The position numbers and the translations under genes are program-made. A stretch of 64,000 nt of DNA from Aureimonas populi. GTDB taxonomy: Bacteria; Pseudomonadota; Alphaproteobacteria; Rhizobiales; Rhizobiaceae. A model generated the notes under the pieces. That model made no database searches. It saw only the letters and a program-made list of their open reading frames with translations, and was not told where the DNA came from. The stretch spans positions 2,976,001 to 3,040,000 of the forward strand of contig NZ_CP072611.1 in assembly GCF_017815515.1 (NCBI RefSeq), written 5' to 3'. Each line of letters opens with the position of its first letter. Within the stretch, counting starts at the first letter, position 1. Positions 9,671-17,580 of the stretch are shown here, piece by piece.

Positions 9671-9702
9671 GCCCATGGAACAATTGGCCGAATTCCATGG
9701 GC
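9671..9702. repeat. 10-bp perfect inverted repeat between two minus-strand genes
   Basis: Arms at 9671-9680 and 9693-9702 (GCCCATGGAA and its complement) surround a 12-base loop. No T-run follows on either strand. It lies between the small exported protein gene and the PAP2 gene, so it may be an operator for the latter or a message-stabilising hairpin. Confidence 0.5.
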
Positions 9703-9740
9703 ACCCGCGCCGCGCCCGGTGCGCGACGCGGGTGGTCGCC

Positions 9741-10043
9741 TTAGCCCTGGGAAGGCGGCGTGCCGGCCGGAAGCTGCTCGAGCACAGTGTTCTGCGCCAG
9801 AACGAGAGCGTCGATGCAGGCGCCTTCGTCGCCGGCGGCCTGCGCGGCTTCCGCCTCGCCGACATGCCCGCGTGCCTCGCCCACTTCCAGACCGCCCGCT
9901 TCGGCCTGCTCCACAAGCTGCACGATCTGCGGAAGCGCCTGGGCGCAGGTTGGGGTGGCCTGCGGCTCTTCGGCGGGAGTTTGGGCGAGGGCGAACGAAG
10001 GCGCTGCGGCCAGGAGGGCGGATGCGAGAATGATTGTCTTCAC
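9741..10043 (-). CDS. Small exported protein of unknown function
   Basis: About 100 residues. The GTG at 10043 is favoured because GGAG lies seven bases before it and it begins directly with a signal peptide (VKTIILAS to FALAQ). The mature part is short, acidic and mostly helical, with two cysteines (in PTCAQAL and EGACIDAL) that could form a disulfide in the periplasm. I recognise no named family. The following hairpin at 9671-9702 separates it from the PAP2 gene. Confidence 0.65.
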   Translation of the reverse strand: MKTIILASALLAAAPSFALAQTPAEEPQATPTCAQALPQIVQLVEQAEAGGLEVGEARGHVGEAEAAQAAGDEGACIDALVLAQNTVLEQLPAGTPPSQG

Positions 10044-10070
10044 GGTCTGCTCCGTTTTCTGTGATCGCAA

Positions 10071-10597
10071 CGGCGTCTCGATGCCGTTCGCGTTTTTCGA
10101 AGGTCGCCCGCGTCCGTGGCGATAACAGGCAGATCACGTGTTCGTTACGTGACCATTCGGGGGCCGCGAAATCATCCGCCGTATTTTTGAGCTCCGGGAA
10201 AAATCCTTATACGGGATGCGCTTGCACGGCAGGAAAGAGCCGGAACCGATATCGGAGCTGCCCCCTTTCCAACATGAGCATGAACATACAAGGGCTGGAG
10301 GCGCGGGGTGGTGTGAGTTCCGCTTTCGACGGCGGCGTCGTGAGGGGCGGGTCGTCTAATCGCACCTATGTCAAGGGCGTTGCCTTTCTGGATCAGGTCG
10401 GCCGTTGTCTGATCGTATGCCGGGTACAGGGTCGTCTACGCGGTCGATACGATGCGATCGCCGCAGGATGGGTTCCGCAGGAGAGATCTTCCTATGTTCG
10501 TTGCGCACTCGGCCGCAGGTCGGCAGGTGCTTCCCGCTTCGCGGAATGATCTCGTCCGCGTCCCGGCAGGGACGACGCGGAGCGTCCGACGGGGACG
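10071..10597. other. Stretch without a convincing gene
   Basis: About 530 bases with visibly more A/T than the neighbouring genes. Short open frames exist (for example 10274-10549 plus, 91 codons, no ribosome site; and an ATG at 10494 preceded by AGGAGA whose frame runs into the insertion sequence), but none resembles a family I know. It could be decayed or truncated foreign DNA associated with the IS110 insertion. Confidence 0.5.
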
Positions 10598-11751
10598 CTA
10601 TCGGTGGAACGGCATGACAGGCTGTAGGGGGAGATGGGCGTTCGCACCGGTCATGATGTGGCTCGGACCCCGGCTTGCGGGTCGAACAATTCGCCGGTTT
10701 TGAGCATCGCGTGCATGATCACGGCCAGCTTGCGTGCGAGCGCCACGGCCGCTCGCTTGAAGCCGAGCCGCTCTTTCAATTCCAACGCCCAGCTTCGCAA
10801 CGTGTTCGCGGCCCTCGACCGGTTCAGGATAACAGCGGCCGCCTCATAAAGAAGGCTGCGCAGTCGATTGTCGCCGCGGCGCGAGATATGTCCGTCATAA
10901 TCGACCTCGCCGGACTGGAAGCGCCTCGTGGTCAAGCCGACCCATGCCCCAACGGCACGCGAGTTCCTGAAGTTTGCCGGATCCTCGACGGCTGCCACGA
11001 ACGCGGTCGCCGTGACCGTGCCAACCCCGGGTACCGAAGTCAGCAGGCGGCAGCGCTCATCCTCGCGGGCCATGCCGTTCAACTGCTTGCTCAACTCCGC
11101 CACCCGGAGCCGGATGCCCCCCCAGGCCCGAAGCATGGGCAGGATGATCCGTGCCAGCTTCATGTCGTCCCGCAGAAGCTCGCGCACGTTCCGCTCGAAC
11201 ACGCTACCCGCCCCCTTGGGGACGAGAAGACCGAACGTCTTCATCAGCCCACGGATCTGGTTCGACATCTGAAGCCTCATCTTGAGAAGCTGACGTCGCG
11301 CCGTGACCAGCGTGCGGATCAGCATGCTGTCAAAGCCCTTCACCCGGACTTCCCGGTAGAAGCCGATCTCGGCCAGATGCGCCAAGCCGTCGGCATCGTT
11401 CGCATCGGTCTTGTTCGGCGCCATGTCGAGCGCCGCCTTGGCATGGCGCGCGTCGATGCAGATCGCCGACACGCCCTCCGCCGTCAACGCGTGATAGAAC
11501 CAGACCGATAACGGCCCGGTCTCGAACACCACTCGCTCGGCATGAGGAGCGCGCTTGCGGATCAGCGCCGCGACCAGCCGAGGCTCGGACGGGCACTTGC
11601 CGCGCCACACCCTCTTACCATCCTGCCGGATGGAGACCGCGGTCTCATTCATGGATACGTCGAGACCAATAAACTGCTTCATGGCTGTCCTCCGTTCGAT
11701 GACTGGGCCCGGTGCCCATCGCGAGCCCGTTTCTCCATCCTATCGGGGAAC
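10598..11751 (-). mobile_element. IS110-family insertion sequence, copy 1
   Basis: The element contains one intact DEDD-type recombinase gene. The boundaries proposed here are near-identical direct repeats, CTATCGGTGGAAC at 10598-10610 and CTATCGGGGAAC at 11740-11751, which differ by one inserted base. IS110 elements lack long terminal inverted repeats and their edges cannot be proven without an empty site. If these edges are right the element is about 1.15 kb. It is a different IS from the copy at 20.6 kb. Confidence 0.6.
10651..11682 (-). CDS. IS110-family transposase (DEDD recombinase)
   Basis: A protein of 343 residues. The N-terminal RuvC-like domain begins FIGLDVSMNETAVSI (first catalytic Asp) and continues with FETGPLS, CIDARHAK and NKTDANDADGLA, the expected acidic residues. 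The C-terminal transposase-20 domain has LTSVPGVGTVTATAFVA and the conserved serine region around YDGHISRRGDNRLR. It is full length and in frame, so the element may still move. The ATG at 11682 has GGAGGA just upstream. Such recombinases insert circular intermediates without target duplication, guided in characterised members by an RNA from the element's non-coding end. Confidence 0.95.
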   Translation of the reverse strand: MKQFIGLDVSMNETAVSIRQDGKRVWRGKCPSEPRLVAALIRKRAPHAERVVFETGPLSVWFYHALTAEGVSAICIDARHAKAALDMAPNKTDANDADGLAHLAEIGFYREVRVKGFDSMLIRTLVTARRQLLKMRLQMSNQIRGLMKTFGLLVPKGAGSVFERNVRELLRDDMKLARIILPMLRAWGGIRLRVAELSKQLNGMAREDERCRLLTSVPGVGTVTATAFVAAVEDPANFRNSRAVGAWVGLTTRRFQSGEVDYDGHISRRGDNRLRSLLYEAAAVILNRSRAANTLRSWALELKERLGFKRAAVALARKLAVIMHAMLKTGELFDPQAGVRATS

Positions 11752-11885
11752 AGCCACCAGCCAGACGTTCGAACAGTACCGCCGAGCAAACTCTCGCGGC
11801 TATCGCTCCCGCGATTACGTCATGTTCGTTAAACGCCGCGGCTCAAGCCGCGCGAGTCCCATGAAAATAGGAAGGAAGAAGCCCC

Positions 11886-12143
11886 ATGAGGACTGTCGCC
11901 GTTCTGGCCGGCCTGCTGGCTCTGGGAGCGTGCCAGACGCAAGGGATGCCAAGCTCCTACGACATCTACGCCTCGGAGTATCGGGACGGCTCTGGCAACC
12001 GCTGTGTCCAGTATGCGTACGAGTCCGGCCGCTCGCGCTACGAGTTCGAGAGAAGCGTCACGGGCCAGGCTTATGCGGCGAGCAACGCCAATGCCGAAGC
12101 CGAGCGCGCCTTCCGGTGGTGCAAGGCCCGCCGGCCCGCATAG
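11886..12143 (+). CDS. Small lipoprotein, function unknown
   Basis: 85 residues. A lipoprotein signal peptide ends in LALGAC (lipid on Cys16), followed by a short Tyr/Arg-rich mature domain with two further cysteines in NRCVQY and RWCKAR that could be bridged. GGAAGGAAG precedes the ATG. It sits just beyond IS110 copy 1. I do not recognise the family. Confidence 0.7.
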   Translation: MRTVAVLAGLLALGACQTQGMPSSYDIYASEYRDGSGNRCVQYAYESGRSRYEFERSVTGQAYAASNANAEAERAFRWCKARRPA

Positions 12144-12285
12144 AAGGGACTCGGGCATTCGTTTTCTCCGCGGTGCGAGAAGAATGGGAGATGGATGGAT
12201 CGTTGCACCGCGTCAATCGTTAACGCCTTGGCCGCCGACGGCCGGTGTCCGTTCGCGTCGGCGATACGTCATGAAGGAGAAGACG

Positions 12286-12810
12286 ATGAAGCGAGTTCTT
12301 GCCACGGCCCTCCTGGCAGCATTTGGCGGCGCTCAGATGGCCCATGCGGCCGACCTCCCGCGCTACGAGGCGGTTGAGGTCTACCAGCAGCCGGGAGAGC
12401 GCGACGGGGTCCGTATCGGTTACCTGAATTGCGAGGTCGGCGGGGGCGTCGGCTACGTCCTCGGCTCTGCCAAGGAACTGAATTGCGTGTTCCAGTCGAC
12501 CACCGGCGAGCAGCGTTCGGAAACCTATGCCGGCACGATCCGAAAGATGGGCATCGATCTCGGCTTCACCACGCGCGGCCAGCTTGTCTGGGCCGTCTTC
12601 GCGCCGACGGCCGGATATCACCAAGGCTCGCTGAGCGGCCTCTACCAGGGCGCCACTGTCGAGGCGACGCTGGGCGCGGGCGCCGGCGCAAACATCTTGG
12701 TCGGCGGAACCGCTGGCTCGGTGCAGCTCCAGACCGTCAGCGTCACCGGCCAGCTCGGCCTCAATGCCGCGGCCACCGGAACTTCCGTAACCCTGACAGC
12801 CGTCAACTGA
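12286..12810 (+). CDS. DUF992 family exported protein
   Basis: 174 residues with a signal peptide ending about MAHAAD. The mature part matches the DUF992 pattern: IGYLNCEVGGGVGYVLGS, a second cysteine in LNCVFQ, YAGTIRKMGIDLGFTT, LVWAVFAPT, and the Gly/Ala-rich end with GANILVGG. This family is widespread in Hyphomicrobiales, periplasmic or surface-associated, and without known function. AAGGAG lies inside a short upstream ATG codon run, and the ATG at 12286 fits it best. A strong terminator follows. Confidence 0.85.
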   Translation: MKRVLATALLAAFGGAQMAHAADLPRYEAVEVYQQPGERDGVRIGYLNCEVGGGVGYVLGSAKELNCVFQSTTGEQRSETYAGTIRKMGIDLGFTTRGQLVWAVFAPTAGYHQGSLSGLYQGATVEATLGAGAGANILVGGTAGSVQLQTVSVTGQLGLNAAATGTSVTLTAVN

Positions 12811-12814
12811 CTGA

Positions 12815-12850
12815 AAAAGGGCTGAGCACCACTGCGTGCTCAGCCCTTTT
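12815..12850 (+). terminator. Rho-independent terminator after the DUF992 gene
   Basis: A perfect 15-bp stem (12815-12829 with 12836-12850) with a six-base loop, ending in four T. It begins four bases after the stop codon. Confidence 0.9.
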
Positions 12851-13028
12851 GTATCGGGACTCACCACAGATCATTGGTTCTCGGATTGCCAAGAACCACT
12901 ACATCCGCCGCGCGGGCACCGCCCTTCGCCGCAGCCGAGAAATTGAACGGAAACGGCCTGACAGCCCCTTGAACCGGTCGCGGGCGTCGGGACAAATATG
13001 TCAACGATTTCAATGAAGAAAAGTGATC

Positions 13029-13104
13029 TGGCGACCCCGGCAGGATTCGAACCTGCGACCATCGGCTTAGAAGGCCGGTGCTCTATCCACTGAGCTACGG
13101 GGCC
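13029..13104 (-). tRNA. tRNA-Arg (anticodon TCT)
   Basis: The minus strand folds as a full cloverleaf starting GGCCCCG, with anticodon loop CTTCTAA, T-loop TTCGAAT, and an encoded CCA end. It reads AGA codons, which are rare in this GC-rich genome. Confidence 0.93.
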
Positions 13105-13134
13105 GAAGGCAGGGGCGGGACGGATGTCCTGCCG

Positions 13135-13440
13135 TCAGTGTGTCCAAGGCTGGACGCGGTCGTAGCGAAAATTGTCCGAGTAGGAAACCTTCTGGCGCAC
13201 CGGCCGGTGGTCTTCCTCGATGCGATAGGGGATTGCGTGACGCTCGCAATACTCAACGGCCTGCTCCTTCGTGTCGAAGGTCATTCGCACCTGCGAAAGC
13301 ATGTCGGATGAGGACGTGTAGCCCATCAACGGCTCCACCTGCTTCGGCTCGTTAGGCTCGTAGTCAAGGCGCCAAGACTGTGTGTTGCCTTTGCCGGATT
13401 GCATCGCGTTGCGAGCGGGACGGTAGATGCGGGCGATCAT
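13135..13440 (-). CDS. Respiratory complex I accessory subunit, NDUFS4 type
   Basis: 101 residues of the ETC complex I subunit family (counterpart of the mitochondrial 18-kDa NDUFS4 protein). Typical features are ARIYRPARNAMQSG, WRLDYEP, the methionine-rich LMGYTSSSDMLSQVRM, and FDTKEQAVEYCERHAIPY. It is expected on the peripheral arm of NADH dehydrogenase at the cytoplasmic face. The gene lies between two tRNA genes on the same strand, away from any nuo genes in this window. Confidence 0.9.
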   Translation of the reverse strand: MIARIYRPARNAMQSGKGNTQSWRLDYEPNEPKQVEPLMGYTSSSDMLSQVRMTFDTKEQAVEYCERHAIPYRIEEDHRPVRQKVSYSDNFRYDRVQPWTH

Positions 13441-13485
13441 GGGAACTCCCTCCGGACGATCAGAACACGAAGCGCCACCGGGAAC

Positions 13486-13562
<77 letters not shown>

Positions 13563-13748
13563 ACAAGGACGGTGACGCCTTGCTCTGCCTGCGATCTGCG
13601 GCTTTCGGCAGCGGAAGTCAAGCCGAACCTACGGGTTGAACGCGCGCACCGCACAACAGCCTCCGGCAGGCAGCGAAAGAGCCGGCCTCGGCCCTGTGGC
13701 CGGCCGGCTCTGCGCAGAAATCCGCTTGCTCAAGGCCGCGACACCCAT

Positions 13749-13925
13749 CTACGGGCCGCCGGCGATGGAACCCATCACGACCATGACGAGGTCATCGACA
13801 TCGATCGCCCCGTGCACGGCAAGACGATCTCCGTCCATCCGCGCGGTCAGCTTGCCTTCACTGGCCTCTGCCTGGCGCTGGATTTCCTGGATGATCGCCT
13901 CGCGAATCTCGGCATCGACGCTCAT
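13749..13925 (-). CDS. Small hypothetical protein
   Basis: 58 residues from the ATG at 13925, which has GGGAGAG about five bases upstream. It is predicted to be a short helix (DAEIREAIIQEIQRQAEA) followed by a strand-rich tail. I recognise no family. It follows the DUF2171 gene by 13 bases and is probably co-transcribed with it. Confidence 0.55.
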   Translation of the reverse strand: MSVDAEIREAIIQEIQRQAEASEGKLTARMDGDRLAVHGAIDVDDLVMVVMGSIAGGP

Positions 13926-13938
13926 CGCGCTCTCCCGC

Positions 13939-14196
13939 CTAGACCGGTTTCCCGTCACCTTCCTCCTCGAAGCTCACGGCCACATCGGCATTGGCCGAGA
14001 GGCGCACGGTCTTGCCTTCGATTTCGGCGATAAGCGCGGCGGGCACGTAGTGATGATGCCCTTCGTGCCGCCCCTCGCCGCTATCCGCGCGCGTGAGCTT
14101 GATCCGGTCACCCTCGATGCGGTCCACCGTGCCCACCGGCACGCCATCGGCACCGACGACCTGCATATGCTCTTTCACGTCATTCAGACTGCTCAT
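13939..14196 (-). CDS. DUF2171 family protein (PRC-barrel-like)
   Basis: 85 residues: KEHMQVVGADGVPVGTVDRIEGDRIKLT is the usual DUF2171 opening, in which a strand-rich domain resembles a PRC barrel. HEGHHHYVP supplies a histidine cluster that may bind metal, though this is only a guess. Genes of this type often accompany stress-related small proteins. It is the middle member of three very small minus-strand genes. Confidence 0.75.
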   Translation of the reverse strand: MSSLNDVKEHMQVVGADGVPVGTVDRIEGDRIKLTRADSGEGRHEGHHHYVPAALIAEIEGKTVRLSANADVAVSFEEEGDGKPV

Positions 14197-14240
14197 GATA
14201 AAACCTTCCTGTCGTCATGCCGGCAGCGTGGCTGCCACTG

Positions 14241-14414
14241 CTAGATGATCTTGCGCTTCGACGGATCGCCGCCGCCGATACCGGCCAGACCACCGTCCTT
14301 GTCGTCGATATCGCTTTCCGGCCGGCGATCCTCCGGGGACACGATGCCGTCCTCGCGCACCGGTTCGGGCAAGATTTTGTCCGTCTCGCGCGGGTCGTCT
14401 GGGGTTCTGGACAT
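14241..14414 (-). CDS. Very small, highly charged protein
   Basis: 57 residues from an ATG at 14414 with GGAGAA eight bases upstream. The product is hydrophilic and probably disordered, with PDDPRETDKILPEPVREDG near the start and a tail GGGDPSKRKII. The clean frame, good ribosome site and position in a same-strand run support a real gene. Function unknown; I cannot name a family. Confidence 0.6.
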   Translation of the reverse strand: MSRTPDDPRETDKILPEPVREDGIVSPEDRRPESDIDDKDGGLAGIGGGDPSKRKII

Positions 14415-14517
14415 CGCCGTTCTCCTGCATCCGTTTGCAGAGAAGAAGCCGGAAGTCCGCCCGGAAGTTCCGGCTCTGCCGCGATGTCATGCGGGCGCGT
14501 GGCTTCCGAGGTCTGGA

Positions 14518-15012
14518 TTAACGCGATTCGCTCGCCGGCCCGGCGATGATCGGATGGTCGAGCCGGTCGTCGACGCTGACGCCGTAGCGGGCGGCGGCAC
14601 CGCCGTTCAGCTCAAGCACGTAACGCACCGGCTCGCCGGAGGGGATCGGCGTGAGGGAGAGCGGCCGCGCGTTCCTGGCGATGGTCGCCACGGTGCCGTC
14701 CGGGCGCAGGAAGAGCATGTCGAGCGGAATCAGCGTGTTCTTCATCCACATCGAAACCGGGCGGGTCTCGCCGAAGTCGAACAGCATTCCATGATCCTGC
14801 GCCATCTCCTCGCGATGCATCAGGCCGGTGGCGCGCGTGTCGGGCGTGTCGGCGATCTCCACGGAGATGCGATGGCGCCCCGACTCCGTGAGCAGGGTGG
14901 CGGTGGAGCCGATGGAATTGGACGTAAAAACGAAATAGGAAGCCACCGCCAGCACGAGGACGATGGCGAGCACCTTCCAGTTGCGGCGAGCCGAAAGAAG
15001 CGCGGAGGCCAT
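14518..15012 (-). CDS. DUF192 family protein with an N-terminal membrane anchor
   Basis: 164 residues: one helix at about residues 13-30, then a DUF192 domain with TRATGLMHREEMAQDHGMLF, the signature SMWMKNTLIPLDMLF and PVRYVLELNGG. The domain folds as a small beta barrel in the periplasm; its role is unknown. The ATG overlaps the stop codon of the cold-shock gene by one base (TGATG), so the two are translationally coupled. Confidence 0.88.
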   Translation of the reverse strand: MASALLSARRNWKVLAIVLVLAVASYFVFTSNSIGSTATLLTESGRHRISVEIADTPDTRATGLMHREEMAQDHGMLFDFGETRPVSMWMKNTLIPLDMLFLRPDGTVATIARNARPLSLTPIPSGEPVRYVLELNGGAAARYGVSVDDRLDHPIIAGPASESR

Positions 15013-15590
15013 CAATGGGCAGGTCCGCGCACGGGGCCGGTGCCGGGATGGATTTCGGCCGCCATCAGTCCTTTCGTGCCGGTGCCGAAGCGCACGAGCA
15101 CGTCCTGTCCTGGCCTGAGCTCTGTCATGCCGTATTGGCGCAGCGTTTCCATATGGATGAAGATATCCTCCGTCCCCTCGCCCCGCGAGAGGAATCCGTA
15201 GCCCTTCGTGCGGTTGAACCATTTCACAGTGGCCGCTTCCAGCTCGCTTGTCGGCTCCACCTGCACATGGGTTCGGGCTGGCGGAAGCTGAGAGGGATCT
15301 ACTGCAGTGGTCGGGTCCATGGAAAGGACACGGAAGGCATGGAGCCCGCGCTCGCCCCGCGTCACCTCGCAGACCAGACGCGCGCCCTCGATGGCCGTGG
15401 CGAATCCGTCTCGCCGCAGGCATGTGACATGCAGCAGGATATCCTCGCCCTCGTCATCGGGCACGATGAAGCCGAACCCCTTGGCCACGTCGAACCACTT
15501 GATCTGCCCGGAGACGACATGTGTCTCGGCCGCGCCGGCGGGAGCGCCGGCATCCTCGGCATCTTGGGTTGCGGGGTTCCGCCGCGTCAT
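15012..15590 (-). CDS. Cold-shock protein with two cold-shock domains
   Basis: 192 residues with two nucleic-acid-binding domains. The first (about 25-90) has [19 protein letters not shown] and the second (about 120-185) has [20 protein letters not shown], both carrying RNP1-like motifs. Tandem cold-shock proteins of this size are typical of rhizobia and probably act as RNA chaperones. The ATG at 15590 is used because it begins the conserved part; its ribosome site is weak and an ATG at 15623 is possible. It is divergent from glyoxalase I. Confidence 0.88.
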   Translation of the reverse strand: MTRRNPATQDAEDAGAPAGAAETHVVSGQIKWFDVAKGFGFIVPDDEGEDILLHVTCLRRDGFATAIEGARLVCEVTRGERGLHAFRVLSMDPTTAVDPSQLPPARTHVQVEPTSELEAATVKWFNRTKGYGFLSRGEGTEDIFIHMETLRQYGMTELRPGQDVLVRFGTGTKGLMAAEIHPGTGPVRGPAH

Positions 15591-15787
15591 GTGGAGTCCC
15601 GTCTCTCGTGATCCTGCGATCATGCACCAATCGAGGCAGGCGGCAAGCACCTCCCGCCCTCGGAGATATCCGCCATTCGCTTGCCGGCAACCCTTTGCGA
15701 GGGTTGCGCGGGCCTTGCACACCTGCCGCGAAGCGCTTGGCAGGCGCGCAGGGCCAGCTATGTTGTCGCTCAATCCCAGGAGGCGAA

Positions 15788-16228
15788 ATGCGCTATCTGC
15801 ACACAATGGTCCGCGTGGCGGATCTCGAAAGCTCGCTCGATTTCTACTGCGGCCGGATGGGCCTCGTGGAAACCCGGCGGATCGACAACGAGAAGGGGCG
15901 CTACACGCTGGTGTTCCTGGCTGCGCCCGGTGATGTGGAGACCGCGCGGGAAAGCAAGGCTCCGCTGGTCGAGCTGACCCACAACTGGGACCCGGAGGAC
16001 TATACCGGCGGCCGGAACTTCGGGCACCTGGCCTACGAGGTCGACGACATCTACGCCTTCTGCCAAAGCCTGATGGATGCGGGGATCACGATCAACCGCC
16101 CTCCGCGCGACGGCAACATGGCTTTCGTGAAGTCTCCCGACGGTATTTCCATCGAGATACTGCAGAAGGGTCCGGCCAAGGAACCAGCCGAACCATGGGC
16201 CTCTATGCAAAACACGGGAACGTGGTAA
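15788..16228 (+). CDS. gloA: Lactoylglutathione lyase (glyoxalase I)
   Basis: 146 residues of the VOC superfamily. Metal ligands expected for Ni-dependent glyoxalase I are present: H5, E62, H80 and E123. The [13 protein letters not shown] and [11 protein letters not shown] segments are typical. It would isomerise the methylglyoxal-glutathione hemithioacetal to lactoylglutathione in the cytosol. AGGAGG four bases before the ATG is a near-ideal ribosome site. Confidence 0.92.
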   Translation: MRYLHTMVRVADLESSLDFYCGRMGLVETRRIDNEKGRYTLVFLAAPGDVETARESKAPLVELTHNWDPEDYTGGRNFGHLAYEVDDIYAFCQSLMDAGITINRPPRDGNMAFVKSPDGISIEILQKGPAKEPAEPWASMQNTGTW

Positions 16229-16364
16229 CATTCATGTCATCGTGAGGCCGCATTCGAACCGTATGCGTGCCCGCAGGACATCCGATCCCGGTTCGCCCGC
16301 CGCCGCGCGGGCTTCGTGAAGCCGGGATTGTACACCGAAGATCGACGGCGCGGCGCGCACGTCT

Positions 16365-16383
16365 CCAGGGCTTGAAGCCCTGG
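16365..16383. repeat. Small inverted repeat upstream of the M15 peptidase gene
   Basis: CCAGGGCT and its complement are separated by three bases. It ends 22 bases before the peptidase start, so it could be a leader hairpin or operator. It is short enough to be chance. Confidence 0.35.
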
Positions 16384-16405
16384 CGGCAGAGGGTGGAGCG
16401 GGGAT

Positions 16406-17401
16406 TTGAAATTCGTCAGTGCTGAGCCGGGCGGCAAATCCGCCTTTGGCTTCATGGCAATCGCGCTCGCATCGACAGCCATGCTGTTGAGCGGATGCGT
16501 ATCGGCGATCGACGAGACGTCCGCCTTCGGCTTCGCGCCGAACGCCGTCGAGGAGGCCAAGGAGGTCGCGGAAGCGGAGGGCGAGGTGGCCGCCGAAGGC
16601 GCCGAGGCCGAGCAGATCGTCGCCGACGCAGCGACGAGCGAGGCTGCGGCCGAAGTGGCTGTAGCCGGCGGCGAAGCGGCCGAGGCATCGGGCAACCTTG
16701 CCCTTGCCGCCAGCCTTCAGGCCGAAACGCCCCGTGCGGCCTCTGCCTTCGCCGCTTCAGCGCCCCCTTCGCGCGCCTCTGAGCGCTCCCTCTACGCCTC
16801 GCTTTTCACCGAGTCGGAGGCAAGAACCCCGATCCGCAACACGGACAATGGCAAGAGCGGGCGCGTGGTCGTGACGCAGACCGACGGGCACGGCAAGCCG
16901 CAGCGCGACGCGGCGCTGCCGGGCGTGGACCCGTCCTCCCTGTTCGAGATCGGGCAGCGGGCCTCGGTCGATGACGAGGATCTGCTCGACGATATCGGCG
17001 GCTCCTATCAGGTCGCCTCGCTTTCCGGCATGGCGCGGCTTGCGCCCAACGGCTTCCTCGTCCAGCGGGACGATATCGTCACCAATTGCTTCGGGACCGA
17101 ACTGGTGGGGCTGCTGCGGCAGGTCGAGAACCGGTTCAACCAGAAGGTCGTCATCACCTCGGGCTATCGCTCGCCCTCCCATAACCGCCGGGTCAACGGC
17201 GCCAAGGCCTCGATGCACATGGCCTGCAAGGCGGCCGACCTTCACGTGCCCGGCGTGGACGGCAAGACCGTGGCCGCCTTCGTGCGCAGTCTGCCGCGCC
17301 GTGGCGGCGTCGGCACCTATTGCCACACGGCCGCGATCCATGTGGATGTCGGGCAGAAGCGGGACTGGAACTGGGCCTGCCGTCGCCGCCAGAACGGCTA
17401 A
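16406..17401 (+). CDS. Peptidase M15-family lipoprotein (putative murein endopeptidase/carboxypeptidase)
   Basis: 331 residues from a TTG start preceded by GGAGCGGGGA. A lipoprotein signal ends MLLSGC. Residues 45-110 are an Ala/Glu-rich, low-complexity helical spacer. The C-terminal domain (about 225-320) is peptidase M15A-like with VVITSGYRSPSHN, ASMHMACKAADLHV and HTAAIHVDVG, supplying the His/Asp zinc ligands. It probably trims peptidoglycan peptides from an outer- or inner-membrane anchor. It stands alone between gloA and tRNA-Glu. Confidence 0.82.
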   Translation: MKFVSAEPGGKSAFGFMAIALASTAMLLSGCVSAIDETSAFGFAPNAVEEAKEVAEAEGEVAAEGAEAEQIVADAATSEAAAEVAVAGGEAAEASGNLALAASLQAETPRAASAFAASAPPSRASERSLYASLFTESEARTPIRNTDNGKSGRVVVTQTDGHGKPQRDAALPGVDPSSLFEIGQRASVDDEDLLDDIGGSYQVASLSGMARLAPNGFLVQRDDIVTNCFGTELVGLLRQVENRFNQKVVITSGYRSPSHNRRVNGAKASMHMACKAADLHVPGVDGKTVAAFVRSLPRRGGVGTYCHTAAIHVDVGQKRDWNWACRRRQNG

Positions 17402-17468
17402 AAACCATATTCGGGCGGGCGTCGGCGGGTTGCGAAAAAAAGCGACTCACCCTATACGTCCCCTCGCT

Positions 17469-17543
17469 GCGCCCATCGTCTAGCGGTTAGGACGTCGCCC
17501 TTTCACGGCGAAAACAGGGGTTCGATTCCCCTTGGGCGTACCA
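17469..17543 (+). tRNA. tRNA-Glu (anticodon TTC)
   Basis: A 75-base plus-strand cloverleaf from GCGCCCA to an encoded CCA, anticodon loop CTTTCAC and T-loop TTCGATT. Confidence 0.95.
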
Positions 17544-17580
17544 CTCTCTCCATTCCCATGTTTCCATCGGGCCCCGCGCA

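Noticed and set aside
10274..10549. 91-codon plus-strand frame before IS110 copy 1
   Set aside because: No ribosome site, odd composition and no family resemblance. Left as part of a gene-poor stretch.
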